A DNA stretch of 64,000 bases from Aestuariicoccus sp032586235 (GCF_032586235.1 NZ_JAWHTD010000003.1:163933-227932), one strand, 5' to 3'; shown: positions 24,938 through 35,057, numbered from the stretch's first letter. A program made the numbers and translations. The notes: generated from the letters alone by a model not told the origin.

Positions 24938-25717
24938 TCACACCGCCAGCGTGATGAAAAGGCGGCGCAGCGGGAAAAGCACCCGCCCGTCGTCATGGGC
25001 CGGGTAGGCCTTGTCGATCACCCGTTCATAGGTCGCGATCAGCGTGGCGCGCTGCGAATCGTTCAGCCGGGCGAGAATCGGCCGGGCATAGGTCGCCTCG
25101 GTAAAGCGCCGGACGGGGTGACCCTCGCCATCGGGGGCGAGGTCCTGGTAATACTCGGTCTCCCAAAGCGACACCTGGCCCAGCGGCAAGAGCAGCCGGT
25201 GATATTCGGCGGGCAAAAGAACGCCCGGTTGGGGCAGCCGCTCTGCCATCGCCTCGGGAAAGAGCTCTTCGGCCAGATCGCGCCAGAGCCGATGCGACGG
25301 CGCGTTGTTCTGATGCGGCATCTGGATCGCCAGAACGCCGCCGGGCACCAGATACCCGGCCAGCCGCGGCAACAGCGCGGCGTGATCCGGAACCCAATGC
25401 AGCGCGGCGTTGGAATAGATCAGCGCCAGCTTTTCGTCCGGCGCCCAACCGGCGATGTCGGCTTGGTCCAGGCGACCGTAGACGCCACAATGCCGCGCCT
25501 GCGCCAGCATAGCCTCGCTCTTGTCGACGCCGGTCAGCGGCCGGTTGAGCTGCGCCAGTGCGGGGCCCGCCGCGCCGCTGCCGCAGCCCAGGTCGGCGAT
25601 GCCGCCCTCGCTCAGCGGCGGGACCGCGCGCAAGAGGTCGAGAGCCGGCCGCAACCGATGACCCCGGAACCTGTGATAGGTCCCGGGGTCCCAGTCGAAT
25701 TCGGCTGTGCCGCTCAT
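24938..25717 (-). CDS. tam: Trans-aconitate 2-methyltransferase
   Basis: A 259-residue class I SAM methyltransferase. Motif I is IADLGCGSGAAG, and the early residues FDWDPGTYHRFRGHRLRPALDLL match Tam. The C-terminal half (EYYQDLAPDGEGHPVRRF) is the family-specific cap. E. coli Tam has 252 residues. It methylates trans-aconitate, a damaged TCA intermediate that inhibits aconitase. Its ATG overlaps the ftsH TGA (ATGA), so translation is coupled to ftsH, an unusual partner; a link to stress handling is inference. Confidence 0.85.
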   Translation of the reverse strand: MSGTAEFDWDPGTYHRFRGHRLRPALDLLRAVPPLSEGGIADLGCGSGAAGPALAQLNRPLTGVDKSEAMLAQARHCGVYGRLDQADIAGWAPDEKLALIYSNAALHWVPDHAALLPRLAGYLVPGGVLAIQMPHQNNAPSHRLWRDLAEELFPEAMAERLPQPGVLLPAEYHRLLLPLGQVSLWETEYYQDLAPDGEGHPVRRFTEATYARPILARLNDSQRATLIATYERVIDKAYPAHDDGRVLFPLRRLFITLAV

Positions 25718-27627
25718 ACGGAGGGTTCGGGCTCCAGCCCGCCATCGCCCTGCGGCTTGGCCTTGGGTTTGGTCTTGGGGATCGCGGTGATGCTGGGCGT
25801 TTCCTCGGGCGCGTCGCCGTCGTTGTCGCCGGAATGCGGCGGTTCGCCCCTCATGACGCGTTTGATCTCTTCGCCGGTCAGGGTTTCGTATTCCAAGAGA
25901 CCCTGCGCCAGACGCTCCCAATCTTCCTTCTGGTCGGTCAGGATCTTGAAGGCGCGGTCATAGGCCTTTTCGATGAAGCGGCGCACCTCGTCCTCGATCA
26001 TCTCCTTGGTATGGGCGCTGACCGACAGACCGGCGGTCTGGCCGGAATAACCCTCGGCCGCCTCGCGGTAATCGACGTTGCCCACCTTGTCCGACATGCC
26101 CCATTGCAGAACCATCGCACGCGCCAGCGCGCTGGCCTGCTGAATGTCGCCGGCGGGGCCGTTGCTGACATTGTCCTCGCCGTACTTGATGATCTCGGCG
26201 GCCTTGCCGGCCATGGTCATGGCCAGCTTTTCCTCGCATTCCGACTTGTGCCAGTTCAGGCGGTCGATCTCGGGCAGGCTGACAACCATCCCCAGCGCGC
26301 CGCCGCGCGGAATGATCGTGGCCTTGTAGACCGGGTCGCATTGCGGCAGCGCAAGGCCCACGACGGCGTGTCCTGCCTCGTGATAGGCGGTCTTTTCCTT
26401 TTGCTCGGGCGTCAGGACCATGCTGCGGCGCTCGGCCCCCATCATGACCTTGTCCTTGGCGTTCTCGAAATCCTCCATCGTGACAAAGCGGCGCCCCACG
26501 CGTGCGGCCATCAGCGCCGCCTCGTTCACGAGGTTGGCCAGATCCGCGCCCGAAAAGCCGGGCGTGCCGCGCGCGATGATGCGCAGGTCGACGTCGGGGC
26601 CCAGCGGGGTCTTGCGGGCATGCACGCCGAGGATCTTTTCGCGGCCCTTGATGTCGGGGTTGGGCACGGTGACTTGGCGGTCGAACCGGCCTGGGCGCAA
26701 CAGCGCGGGGTCCAGCACGTCGCGACGGTTGGTGGCGGCGATGATGATGACGCCCTCGTTGGCCTCGAAGCCGTCCATCTCGACCAGAAGCTGGTTGAGC
26801 GTCTGCTCGCGCTCGTCGTTGCCGCCACCATAGCCGGAACCCCGGTTGCGGCCGACGGCGTCGATCTCGTCGATGAAGACGATGCAAGGGGCATTCTTTT
26901 TCGCCTGTTCGAACATGTCGCGCACGCGGCTCGCGCCGACGCCCACGAACATCTCGACGAAGTCCGAGCCCGAGATGGTGAAGAAGGGCACGCCCGCCTC
27001 GCCCGCGATGGCGCGCGCAAGCAGCGTCTTACCGGTGCCCGGAGGGCCCACAAGCAGCGCGCCTTTGGGGATCTTGCCGCCGAGACGGCTGAATTTCTGC
27101 GGGTTGCGCAGGAATTCGACGATCTCTTCCAGCTCTTCCTTGGCCTCGTCGATGCCCGCCACGTCGTCGAACGTCACGCGGCCATGCTTTTCGGTCAGAA
27201 GCTTGGCCTTGGATTTACCAAAGCCCATGGCCCCGCCTTTGCCGCCGCCCTGCATCCGGTTCATGAAGTAAATCCACACGCCGATCAGCAAAAGGAACGG
27301 CAACAGGCTGAGCAGGAAGCTTTGCAGCCCGGATTGCTCCTGCTGCGTGGCGCTGACCGGCACGTTGTTTTCGATCAGAAGCTGGGTGACCTCGGCATCC
27401 TCGGGCTTGATCGCCACGTAATCCTGCCCGTCATCCGAGCGGAAGCGCACCTGCTCGCCGTCCAGCGTGACCGAGCTGACCGACCGGTCCTCGACCGCGC
27501 TGACGAAGTCGGAATAGCTGACCTCGCGGCTTTGCATCGTGCTGCCGCCGCCGGAAAAGAGGTTGAATAGCGCCAGGATCAGTAGAAAAAGGACGACCCA
27601 GAAGGCGATGTTACGTGCGTTTCCCAA
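25714..27627 (-). CDS. ftsH: ATP-dependent zinc metalloprotease FtsH
   Basis: A 637-residue membrane AAA protease. The first membrane segment spans residues about 6-22 and the second about 104-121, followed by the AAA domain (Walker A VGPPGTGKTLLA, Walker B CIVFIDEIDA, the second region of homology RPGRFDRQV) and the zinc site HEAGHAVVG. It degrades membrane and regulatory proteins. The reading frame begins at TTG (27627), with GGGAGA 6 bases upstream; the residues MGNARNIAFWVV fit related FtsH starts and no ATG fits as well. It closes the tol-pal block. Confidence 0.96.
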   Translation of the reverse strand: MGNARNIAFWVVLFLLILALFNLFSGGGSTMQSREVSYSDFVSAVEDRSVSSVTLDGEQVRFRSDDGQDYVAIKPEDAEVTQLLIENNVPVSATQQEQSGLQSFLLSLLPFLLLIGVWIYFMNRMQGGGKGGAMGFGKSKAKLLTEKHGRVTFDDVAGIDEAKEELEEIVEFLRNPQKFSRLGGKIPKGALLVGPPGTGKTLLARAIAGEAGVPFFTISGSDFVEMFVGVGASRVRDMFEQAKKNAPCIVFIDEIDAVGRNRGSGYGGGNDEREQTLNQLLVEMDGFEANEGVIIIAATNRRDVLDPALLRPGRFDRQVTVPNPDIKGREKILGVHARKTPLGPDVDLRIIARGTPGFSGADLANLVNEAALMAARVGRRFVTMEDFENAKDKVMMGAERRSMVLTPEQKEKTAYHEAGHAVVGLALPQCDPVYKATIIPRGGALGMVVSLPEIDRLNWHKSECEEKLAMTMAGKAAEIIKYGEDNVSNGPAGDIQQASALARAMVLQWGMSDKVGNVDYREAAEGYSGQTAGLSVSAHTKEMIEDEVRRFIEKAYDRAFKILTDQKEDWERLAQGLLEYETLTGEEIKRVMRGEPPHSGDNDGDAPEETPSITAIPKTKPKAKPQGDGGLEPEPSV

Positions 27628-27679
27628 GGAAAATCTCCCGAAATCTTTTGTCGCCCGCCTGTGCGGGGATGTTGCATGG

Positions 27680-27709
27680 TAACATAGACATCAAACGGGT
27701 CGGTTCAAT
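27680..27709 (-). promoter_or_regulatory. Possible ftsH promoter
   Basis: On the minus strand TTGAAC (27709-27704) and TGTTAC (27685-27680) are 18 bases apart, and lie about 55 bases before the TTG start of ftsH. The -35 sits in the last codons of tilS. It would allow ftsH expression independent of the tol-pal transcript. Confidence 0.3.
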
Positions 27710-29027
27710 GCGAAAGAAGGAAACGCGAAAAGCGAACCGTTTCGTTTCCCTGACCGGCCAGAGCGGCCGTCCCGCCGGGCCCGATGCCCAGCGCGTCGCA
27801 GGCCACCAGCCGGTCGCCGTCCCAGATCGACGGCAGCGACAGCGCGGCGCGGAAGGGCGGGGCGTCTTCGGGCTTGTCGCCCGCCTGCGCCCAGCCGTCC
27901 TCGCCCAGCGCGCGGACGGTCAAGCCCTTGAAATCGGGCGCTGAAATCCGCCACCGCCCATCCCAGAGCGCGGTATCCCCGACCACGCCCGTCAGACCGG
28001 CGACCGCGGCATATTCGCGGAAGATCGTCCAGCGGCCGCGCAGGAACTGAAGCTCGCATCCATGCAGCGTGCCGCCGCCACCGCCGGTCATGCGTTGGCG
28101 CAGCGCCTCCAGCGCCTCGGCGCGGGGGCCGTAGTCGGCCCCCGAGACATATCGCAGCGCCGCGTTCAGAAGCCGCCTTTGGGTCGTCGCCTCGACCGGG
28201 CCGTGCCAGTCGGGATCGAGCATCAGGATGCCGTGCGCCGCAGCACCGCTGTCGCGCCAGATCTGTTCGGCGCGGATGGCCAGCACGAAACGGTCCTCGC
28301 GCAGGCGCTCTGCGGTGGCGGCAAGGGTCGCGGCCCCGATGCCTTCGTCCTGCAAGAGCGCGAGCAGCCGGCGCATCCGGACGCGGCCATAGGCCGAGTC
28401 CTCGTTCGAGGGGTCCTCGACCCAGCGGCCCTTCAGAACGGTGAGGTAATGGCGCAGCTCGGTGCGGGTCATGTCCAGGCAGGGGCGCAGCACCTCGAAC
28501 CATTCCGAGCGCGCGCCGCCGGGCCGGTCGCCGGCGATGTCGGTCGCGGGCAAGGGGTCGCCCATGGCGCGGACGCGCCGGCGCGGGGCCATGCCCGCCA
28601 GCCCGTCTACGCCCGAGCCGCGTTCGAGCCGCATCAGAAAGGTTTCGGCCACGTCGTCCTGGGTGTGGGCCATCAGCACATGCCGGATGCCGCCGCGCCA
28701 GCGGTCGATGAGATCGAGCCGCGCGCGGCGCGCGGCGTCCATCTTGTTGCCCGCGCCGTCCCAGTGCCAGCGCAGGGTGGCATGCGGATGCCCGAGGGCG
28801 CGCACCTCCTCGGCCACGAGCGTGGCCTCCTCGGCACTTTCAGGGCGCAGACCGTGGTCGATGGTGACGACCCAAAGCCGGACGCCCCAGGCCCGGGTCC
28901 AATTGTGCGCCAGCGTCAGCATCGCCATGCTGTCGCCGCCGCCGGAGACCGCAAGCGCGATGTCGGAGGGAAAATCCGGGCCGAGCAACTGGCCCATGGC
29001 GTCGGCGAAGCGCTGATCGAGGCTCAC
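27705..29027 (-). CDS. tilS: tRNA(Ile)-lysidine synthase
   Basis: A 440-residue N-type ATP pyrophosphatase with the PP-loop ALAVSGGGDSMAMLTLAH near residues 20-37. LMAHTQDDVAETFLMRL is the second family signature. It converts C34 of tRNA-Ile(CAU) to lysidine so that it reads AUA. The GTG at 29027 overlaps the cpoB stop (GTGA). The position between cpoB and ftsH is the standard alphaproteobacterial order. The C-terminal third is poorly conserved, as usual. Confidence 0.93.
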   Translation of the reverse strand: MSLDQRFADAMGQLLGPDFPSDIALAVSGGGDSMAMLTLAHNWTRAWGVRLWVVTIDHGLRPESAEEATLVAEEVRALGHPHATLRWHWDGAGNKMDAARRARLDLIDRWRGGIRHVLMAHTQDDVAETFLMRLERGSGVDGLAGMAPRRRVRAMGDPLPATDIAGDRPGGARSEWFEVLRPCLDMTRTELRHYLTVLKGRWVEDPSNEDSAYGRVRMRRLLALLQDEGIGAATLAATAERLREDRFVLAIRAEQIWRDSGAAAHGILMLDPDWHGPVEATTQRRLLNAALRYVSGADYGPRAEALEALRQRMTGGGGGTLHGCELQFLRGRWTIFREYAAVAGLTGVVGDTALWDGRWRISAPDFKGLTVRALGEDGWAQAGDKPEDAPPFRAALSLPSIWDGDRLVACDALGIGPGGTAALAGQGNETVRFSRFLLSH

Positions 29028-29848
29028 TGGCAGTTCAGCGCCGCCATGCTGTCCTGCGCCTCGGTGACCGCCACGTCGCCGGCATAGCGCGCGCCGACCT
29101 CGGCAAGCGTCACGCAGGCCTCGGGCACCTTGCCCAGCGCGCCCAGCGCAACGCCCAGCCGCCAGAGCGCCTCGGGGGCGGCGTCGGCCTCGGGGTAATT
29201 GGCATAGGCGTCGAGATAGCGGCGCGCCGCTTCGCGGGTGTCGCCCGCCGCCTCCAGCCCCCGGCCCTCGCCCAGCAGCGCCGCCGCCTCGAGCGGGCCG
29301 CCCGGATAGGTCTGGCGGAAGGCGGCGAAAAGCTCGGCCGCGCGGGCGCCATCGCCGTCGTTCAGCGCCTCCTGCGCACGCATGAAGTCGGCTTCCTCGC
29401 CCACCGCCAGTTCCGTGCCCGCCGGCACCGGGCTGTCGCCGGGCAGCGGGTCGGCCGGGGCAGCCGACGGCGCCTCGGCGCCGCCCAGGCGCGGCGTGTC
29501 GCCAAGGGCGGCGATGTCGCAAGCGGGCTCGAGCTCGCAGAGGCGGAATTCCAGATCGCCGATGCGGTTGGTGCCGTCCTGGACCACGATTTCGATGCGG
29601 TATTCCAGCTCTTCGGTCTTGGCGGTGACGCGCTGCAATTCCGATTCGATGGCGTTGATGCGGTCCAGCGTGCCGCCGCTCAGCAGCACGTCGCTGGCGC
29701 CGGTGGTGCTCAGCTCGGTACGCAACCGCTGGATTTCGATGTAGAGCACCGACAGATCCTGGCGGATGTCGGCCAGCGTTTCGGCCTGCTGCGCGGGCAG
29801 GCTGCCCGCCGCAAGCGTTGCACTCAGAAGAACTGCCGCGAACCGCAT
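29024..29848 (-). CDS. cpoB: Tol-Pal system protein, cell division coordinator CpoB (YbgF)
   Basis: A 274-residue periplasmic protein. A signal peptide covers about residues 1-19 (ATLAAGSLPA|QQ). A coiled-coil segment (IRQDLSVLYIEIQRLRTEL) follows, then a low-complexity Pro/Ala linker and C-terminal TPR repeats (FMRAQEALNDGDGARAAELF, then ALLGEGRGLEAAGDTREAAR). CpoB links peptidoglycan synthesis to outer-membrane constriction through TolA. It is 13 bases after pal and coupled to tilS. Confidence 0.9.
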   Translation of the reverse strand: MRFAAVLLSATLAAGSLPAQQAETLADIRQDLSVLYIEIQRLRTELSTTGASDVLLSGGTLDRINAIESELQRVTAKTEELEYRIEIVVQDGTNRIGDLEFRLCELEPACDIAALGDTPRLGGAEAPSAAPADPLPGDSPVPAGTELAVGEEADFMRAQEALNDGDGARAAELFAAFRQTYPGGPLEAAALLGEGRGLEAAGDTREAARRYLDAYANYPEADAAPEALWRLGVALGALGKVPEACVTLAEVGARYAGDVAVTEAQDSMAALNCQ

Positions 29849-29861
29849 GGCCCTGATCCCC

Positions 29862-30386
29862 TCAGCCCGTCAGGCCGCCGGCCGAAATGATCGTGACCGC
29901 GCGCCGGTTCTTGGCGTAGCACGATTCCTCGGAACAGACCTCGATCGGGCGTTCCTTGCCGTAGCTGACGAATTTCAGGCGGCTCGACGGGACGCCCCGC
30001 GCGACGAGGTATTCCATCACCGCATTGGCCCGGCGCGCGCCGAGGGCGAGGTTGTATTCCCGCGTGCCCTGTTCGTCGGCATGGCCTTCGATCACCGCGA
30101 GGTAATCGGTGTTGGTGATCAGCCATTGCGCCTGCCCATCGAGGGTGAACTGCGCCTCGGGGCTGAGCGTGGACTGATCCACCGCAAAGAGCACCCGGTC
30201 GCCCACTGTCTGCTGGAAATAGGCCGTCGAGGTCGGGTCGTTGGCGCTTCCCGGGATAATGTCCGAACCGATGCCCGCACCGGCCCCGCCACCCGCGCCC
30301 GGCCCGTTGTCGAAGCGCCCGGCATTGGTGCAGGCCGACGCCGCGAGCGCGGCCACCAGCAGCATCGTCTTGGTGAGATGTTTCAT
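29862..30386 (-). CDS. pal: Peptidoglycan-associated lipoprotein
   Basis: A 174-residue lipoprotein with the lipobox LAASAC (Cys near residue 20) and an OmpA-like C-terminal domain binding peptidoglycan; NLALGARRANAVMEYLVARG carries the conserved Asp/Arg environment. The start MKHLTKTM is preferred, with AGGACAG upstream; an ATG six codons earlier is less well placed. Pal anchors the outer membrane to the wall and is released by TolB. It is followed closely by cpoB. Confidence 0.95.
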   Translation of the reverse strand: MKHLTKTMLLVAALAASACTNAGRFDNGPGAGGGAGAGIGSDIIPGSANDPTSTAYFQQTVGDRVLFAVDQSTLSPEAQFTLDGQAQWLITNTDYLAVIEGHADEQGTREYNLALGARRANAVMEYLVARGVPSSRLKFVSYGKERPIEVCSEESCYAKNRRAVTIISAGGLTG

Positions 30387-30452
30387 GTGTTCTGTCCTGC
30401 TCATTTTCTTTGTGCGCAGGCTAGCACAGCGCTGCCTGCTTTGAAACGACGG

Positions 30453-31784
30453 CTATTGCAGCGGGCCCCAGCTGGGATCGGACGCACCTTCGGGCGTGCG
30501 CACCCGGCGCAGGTTGCGACCCGAGATATCGACGGAATAGAGCGCCGAGGCCCCCTGCGCGCCCTGGGTTTCGCGTGCGAACATGATGACGCGGCCGTTT
30601 GGGGCCCAGGTCGGCCCCTCGTCGAGGAAAGACGCGGTCAGCAGCCGCTCTTCGGACCCGTCGGTGCGCATCACGCCGATATGAAAACGACCCGCGTTCT
30701 GTTTGGTAAAGGCGATCAGATCGCCGCGCGGCGACCAGACCGGCGTGCCATAGCGGCCCTGGCCAAAGCTGATGCGCGTGGCCTCGCCGCCGCTGGCGCG
30801 CATGATGTAGAGCTGCTGCACGCCCGACCGGTCCGATTCAAAGACGATCTGGCTGCCGTCGGGCGAAAAGCTGGGTGCGGTTTCGATCGAAGGCGTGTTG
30901 GTCAGCCGAGTGCTCTGCCCGGTGGCGATGTCCATCGCGTAGATATCGGTGTTCGCCCCCTGGTTCAGCGAATAGACCACCGTCCGGCCATCGGGGGCAA
31001 AGCGGGGGGCAAAGCTCATGACGCCCTGCGCGGTGTCGAGGATGCGGCTTTGCACATCGCCGACGTTGAGGACGTGAATCCGCGGAAAGCCGGTGAAATA
31101 GCTGGTGTAAAGAACCCGGTCGCCGCCGGGCGAAAAGCGCGGGGCCAGAACGATGGCGCTGCTGTCGGTCAGATACTGCACGTTGGCGCCGTCGTAATCC
31201 ATGATCGCCAGACGCTTGGCGCGGCGGTCCTTGGGGCCGGTTTCCGACACAAAGACGACGCGGCTGTCGAAATAGCCGCCTTCGCCGGTGATGCGGCTGT
31301 AGACCTGGTCGGCCACCTTGTGCGCCATGCGCCGCCAGCCCTCGGGTGTGCCGGCGAATTGCATGCCCTGCCCCAGCTCCTGCCCGGCGAAGACGTCCCA
31401 GACCCGGAACTTGACCAGAACGCGGCCCGAGCCATCGACATCCACCGCGCCGGTGATCAGCGCCTGGGCGTTGATCGCCTTCCAGTCGGCGAATTGCACC
31501 GGGCTGGAAAAGCTGGTGATCTGGCTGATATGCGCCTCGCGCGGGATTTCCCGGAAAAGGCCCGTGCCGGTCAGATCCTCGGCGACGACACGGCTGATCT
31601 GGTCGGCCCATTGCTGGGCGGCGGCGCTTTCGGCGACAAAGGTCGGCACCGCATAGGGCAGCGGTTCGACCACGCCTTCGGTGATCTCGATCCGCAGCGG
31701 GCCCGAAGAGGACTGCGCCAGCGCCCCCGTCGGGGCGGTCAGCATGACAAGAGCGGCCAGGCCGAGGGCCAGCATGTTTCTCAT
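30453..31784 (-). CDS. tolB: Tol-Pal system beta-propeller protein TolB
   Basis: A 443-residue periplasmic protein: signal peptide (cleavage near TGALA|QSS), TolB N-terminal domain, then a six-bladed propeller with WD40-like repeats such as APSFSPDGSQIVFESDR and APRFAPDGRTVVYS. The N-terminal TolA-box region after the signal controls Pal binding. It bridges TolA and Pal during envelope constriction. Length and position, between tolA and pal, are standard. Confidence 0.96.
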   Translation of the reverse strand: MRNMLALGLAALVMLTAPTGALAQSSSGPLRIEITEGVVEPLPYAVPTFVAESAAAQQWADQISRVVAEDLTGTGLFREIPREAHISQITSFSSPVQFADWKAINAQALITGAVDVDGSGRVLVKFRVWDVFAGQELGQGMQFAGTPEGWRRMAHKVADQVYSRITGEGGYFDSRVVFVSETGPKDRRAKRLAIMDYDGANVQYLTDSSAIVLAPRFSPGGDRVLYTSYFTGFPRIHVLNVGDVQSRILDTAQGVMSFAPRFAPDGRTVVYSLNQGANTDIYAMDIATGQSTRLTNTPSIETAPSFSPDGSQIVFESDRSGVQQLYIMRASGGEATRISFGQGRYGTPVWSPRGDLIAFTKQNAGRFHIGVMRTDGSEERLLTASFLDEGPTWAPNGRVIMFARETQGAQGASALYSVDISGRNLRRVRTPEGASDPSWGPLQ

Positions 31785-31917
31785 TCTTTCCTCCCTTGAG
31801 GACTGCGCGTGCTCAATACCCTTTTCAGGGCACCATAACGCGGATTTCGGCCCAGCAAAATGCCCCTTTGCCCGGAAACCGGGCGGCGCACCGCCGGATA
31901 TGAGCCGGTATGGCGCA

Positions 31918-33027
31918 TCAGCGCAGCCGCATTTCGCTTGGGTTGAAGACCATCTCGATCTCGCGCCATTGGGCGTATTTATCCTCGGGCAGGTCGTAGC
32001 CGTCGCGCTGGCAGCGCAGGATCGCGCGGCGCGCGGCCTGGAAGGCGGTTTGCACCGCCGCGCCGGTGCCGCCCTCGGCCTCGATCATGGTCAGGCTGCC
32101 GGGCACGACGCGACCGTCGCGCTCCATCTGCATGGCCACGGTCACGGTGACATTGGCGGCCTGGCTGCCCACGTCGACGACCCAGCAGGCCTGCACCGCC
32201 AGGCGCAGCGCCTCGCGTTCGCCGCGGGTCATCGGCGGGCCCTCAGGCACATCCGCGCGCGGTGTCGTGGTGCCGCCCGAGAGCGCCGCCGCGACCGCGT
32301 CGGCCACCGCATCCGCGGTGTCGGCGGGGGCCTCGGCGGTTTCCGTCGGCGCCGAGCGGCTGGGCCGCGTGCGCGGCCGCAGCGACGCGGCGGGCGCGGC
32401 GCGCGCCGGTTCCTCGGCCTCGGTCACGATCTCGGTCGCGGCGGCCTCGGGGGCGGTGTCCTCCTCGACCGGTTCGGCCACCTCGGCGGCCTGCGGGTCG
32501 GGCGTTGTCGCCTCCTGCACCTCTTCGGCGACGGTGGTGTCGGGCTCGGGCGGGGCGACGGGCTCGGGCGCCACGCGCGGCGCGGGGCGCGGCACCGGGC
32601 GCGGCGCGGTTTCGGGTGCTGCAATGTCGGGCACCGGCGGCGGTTCGAGCACGGGCGGCGCTTCGGTCACGGGTTCCTCGGGCGGGGCCGGAGGCGCGAC
32701 GGGCTCGGGCGGCGCTTCGGGCTGAGGCTCGGGCGGGGCGATCGGTTCGGGCGGCTGCGGCGAAGGTGCCGGTTCGGGGTCCGGCACGGCGGGGCTCGGC
32801 AGCGGCTCGGGCTCGGGTTCCGGTTCCGGCGCGGGCGGGGCGGCCACGTCCTGGGTGCTTTCGGGCGGCTGGGACGGCGCCGTCAGCGCCGCGAACTCCG
32901 CTTCGCTGAGCACCGAAACCTCGGTCACCTCCATCGGCGGCGGCGCGCTGCGGAAAACGCCAGCAAGCAGCGCCCAGCCGATCAGGAGCGCATGCGCGGT
33001 CAGTGAGATATAAAAGCTGCGGCTCAT
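31918..33027 (-). CDS. tolA: Cell envelope integrity protein TolA (Pro/Glu-rich form)
   Basis: A 369-residue protein with one N-terminal membrane helix (YISLTAHALLIGWALLAGVF). A long low-complexity domain, rich in Pro, Glu and Ala (repeats such as PEPEPEPEP, and APPEPV), takes up residues about 55-250. A compact C-terminal TolA/TonB-like domain ends the protein (VQACWVVDVGSQAANVTVTV, then FQAARRAILRC). E. coli TolA has a Lys/Ala-rich helix in the middle; the Pro/Glu-rich form is common in Rhodobacterales and should be extended, not helical. It spans the periplasm and couples TolQR energy to Pal/TolB. Confidence 0.88.
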   Translation of the reverse strand: MSRSFYISLTAHALLIGWALLAGVFRSAPPPMEVTEVSVLSEAEFAALTAPSQPPESTQDVAAPPAPEPEPEPEPLPSPAVPDPEPAPSPQPPEPIAPPEPQPEAPPEPVAPPAPPEEPVTEAPPVLEPPPVPDIAAPETAPRPVPRPAPRVAPEPVAPPEPDTTVAEEVQEATTPDPQAAEVAEPVEEDTAPEAAATEIVTEAEEPARAAPAASLRPRTRPSRSAPTETAEAPADTADAVADAVAAALSGGTTTPRADVPEGPPMTRGEREALRLAVQACWVVDVGSQAANVTVTVAMQMERDGRVVPGSLTMIEAEGGTGAAVQTAFQAARRAILRCQRDGYDLPEDKYAQWREIEMVFNPSEMRLR

Positions 33028-33036
33028 GTGGCCGGC

Positions 33037-33513
<477 letters not shown>

Positions 33514-33516
33514 GGC

Positions 33517-34212
33517 TCAGGAATCCAGCTGGCGGCTGAGGATGGTGGAAAACTCGTCGGCGAAGGATTCGTAACCCGCGACGATGCGATCGCTGTCCGC
33601 GCTCAGCTTGTTATAGAACACCACCGCCGGGATCGCCGCCAAAAGGCCCAGCCCGGTGGCCAAAAGCGCCTCGGCGATGCCGGGCGCGACCACGGCGAGG
33701 TTGGTGTTCTGCTGTTCGGCGATCTCGATGAAGGCGTGCATGATGCCCCAGACCGTCCCGAAAAGCCCCACGAACGGCGCGGTCGACCCCACCGTGGCCA
33801 GCACCGGCAGCCCCTTTTGCAGCGTCTCGGCCTCTTTCTGGATAGCGACGTCCATGCTGCGGTCGATGCGCGCATGGGCGCCAGCGATCAGCCCGCCGTC
33901 GTCGCGGTGCGAGCGCCGCCATTCGGTCATGCCGGCGGCAAAGACCCTTTGCGCGCGCCCGTCCGGTTCCGCCCCGATCTGGTCGTACAATTCGTCCAGC
34001 GGCTCGCCCGACCAGAAAGACTGGTCGAAGACCGCCGCCTCTTTACGGGCGCGGCGATAGGACATCAGCTTTTCGAGGATGATGCTCCAGGACCAGATCG
34101 AGGCGAAGATCAAAAGGACCATCACCAGCTTTACCGTCAACGTGGCCCGTGCGAATAGCCCCCACATAGAGAAGTCAATCTCCTGCGCCAGGGCGAGTGT
34201 CTCTGCTTCCAT
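33517..34212 (-). CDS. tolQ: Tol-Pal system protein TolQ
   Basis: A 231-residue MotA/TolQ/ExbB proton-channel protein with three membrane segments: near residues 17-38, then around 137-160 (TVGSTAPFVGLFGTVWGIMH) and 170-192 (EALLATGLGLLAAIPAVVFY). The Thr and Pro residues lining the channel are present. It is the first gene of the tight tolQRA cluster; ybgC lies 101 bases upstream and probably shares the operon. Confidence 0.95.
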   Translation of the reverse strand: MEAETLALAQEIDFSMWGLFARATLTVKLVMVLLIFASIWSWSIILEKLMSYRRARKEAAVFDQSFWSGEPLDELYDQIGAEPDGRAQRVFAAGMTEWRRSHRDDGGLIAGAHARIDRSMDVAIQKEAETLQKGLPVLATVGSTAPFVGLFGTVWGIMHAFIEIAEQQNTNLAVVAPGIAEALLATGLGLLAAIPAVVFYNKLSADSDRIVAGYESFADEFSTILSRQLDS

Positions 34213-34313
34213 AAGCCTGCTCTTTGTCTGCCGGTCGCTTTATGCTGCGCCGTTACGTCCAGTGATACAGGATTAACAGCGCAAAGGCCAACACAAGTAC
34301 GTGCGCCGTGGTC

Positions 34314-34703
34314 TCAGTGCAGCCGACGGCGGATATTCGCCGGAAGACGGGTGACCGCGCCGGCCTCGTTGACACAGACGATCGTGACCTCTGCCTGGAA
34401 CAACACATCGCCGCCGCGCTTGACCTCCTGCCACATCACCAGCCGCGCGCCGGTGACCGATTTCGTCGTGGTCTCGACGACCAGATCGTCATCGAATTTC
34501 GCGGGCGACAGGTAATCCGCCTCGACCCGGCGCACCACAAAGACGACGCCGTCCTCCTCGCGCATCGCGTTCTGGTCGATGCCCAGACCGCGCACCCAGT
34601 CGCTGCGCGCGCGCTCGATATAGCGCAGGTAATTGGCGTAATAGACGATGCCCGCCATGTCGGTGTCTTCGTAATAAACCCGCACCGGAAATCTGTGGAT
34701 CAT
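34314..34703 (-). CDS. ybgC: Tol-Pal system-associated acyl-CoA thioesterase
   Basis: A 129-residue hot-dog protein. The active-site motif is VYYEDTDMAGIVYYANYLRY with the catalytic Asp and the His replaced as in many YbgC. It hydrolyses short acyl-CoA or acyl-ACP and accompanies tol-pal operons, possibly linking phospholipid synthesis to the envelope machine. No overlap with neighbours. Confidence 0.92.
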   Translation of the reverse strand: MIHRFPVRVYYEDTDMAGIVYYANYLRYIERARSDWVRGLGIDQNAMREEDGVVFVVRRVEADYLSPAKFDDDLVVETTTKSVTGARLVMWQEVKRGGDVLFQAEVTIVCVNEAGAVTRLPANIRRRLH

Positions 34704-34766
34704 GGCACCCGCCCTCTGTTGGCCGCGACCCTAAGCGCCGGGCCTCCGCTCCGCAACCGGAGCGGC

Positions 34767-35057
34767 TCAGATCCCCTCGACGATCACCAGATTGGTGCGC
34801 GCCGTGCGTTCGCGGATGGCGCAAAGCGCGCGGTATTCGGGATCGTCGTACCAGGCCCGCGCATGATCCATGTCCGGAAAGGACATCACCACCGTGCGTG
34901 GCGCGTCCCAATGCCCCTCCAGCACATGCGTCGGCTGCGCCGAACTCGCCAGAAGCGTGCCGCCATGCCGCTCGAAGCTGGGCGCGAAGCCGTCCAGATA
35001 GGCCCGATAGCCCTCGGGGTCATGGATATCCAGCTGCCCGATCACATAGACTGTCAT
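34767..35057 (-). CDS. DUF1330 domain-containing protein
   Basis: A 96-residue dimeric alpha/beta barrel protein of the ABM-like DUF1330 family: MTVYVIGQLDIHDPEGYRAY, then FERHGGTLLA and a VVMSFPDMDHARAWYDDPEY block close to the signature of the family. Function is unknown. It lies between ybgC and a conserved hypothetical gene on the same strand. Confidence 0.85.
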   Translation of the reverse strand: MTVYVIGQLDIHDPEGYRAYLDGFAPSFERHGGTLLASSAQPTHVLEGHWDAPRTVVMSFPDMDHARAWYDDPEYRALCAIRERTARTNLVIVEGI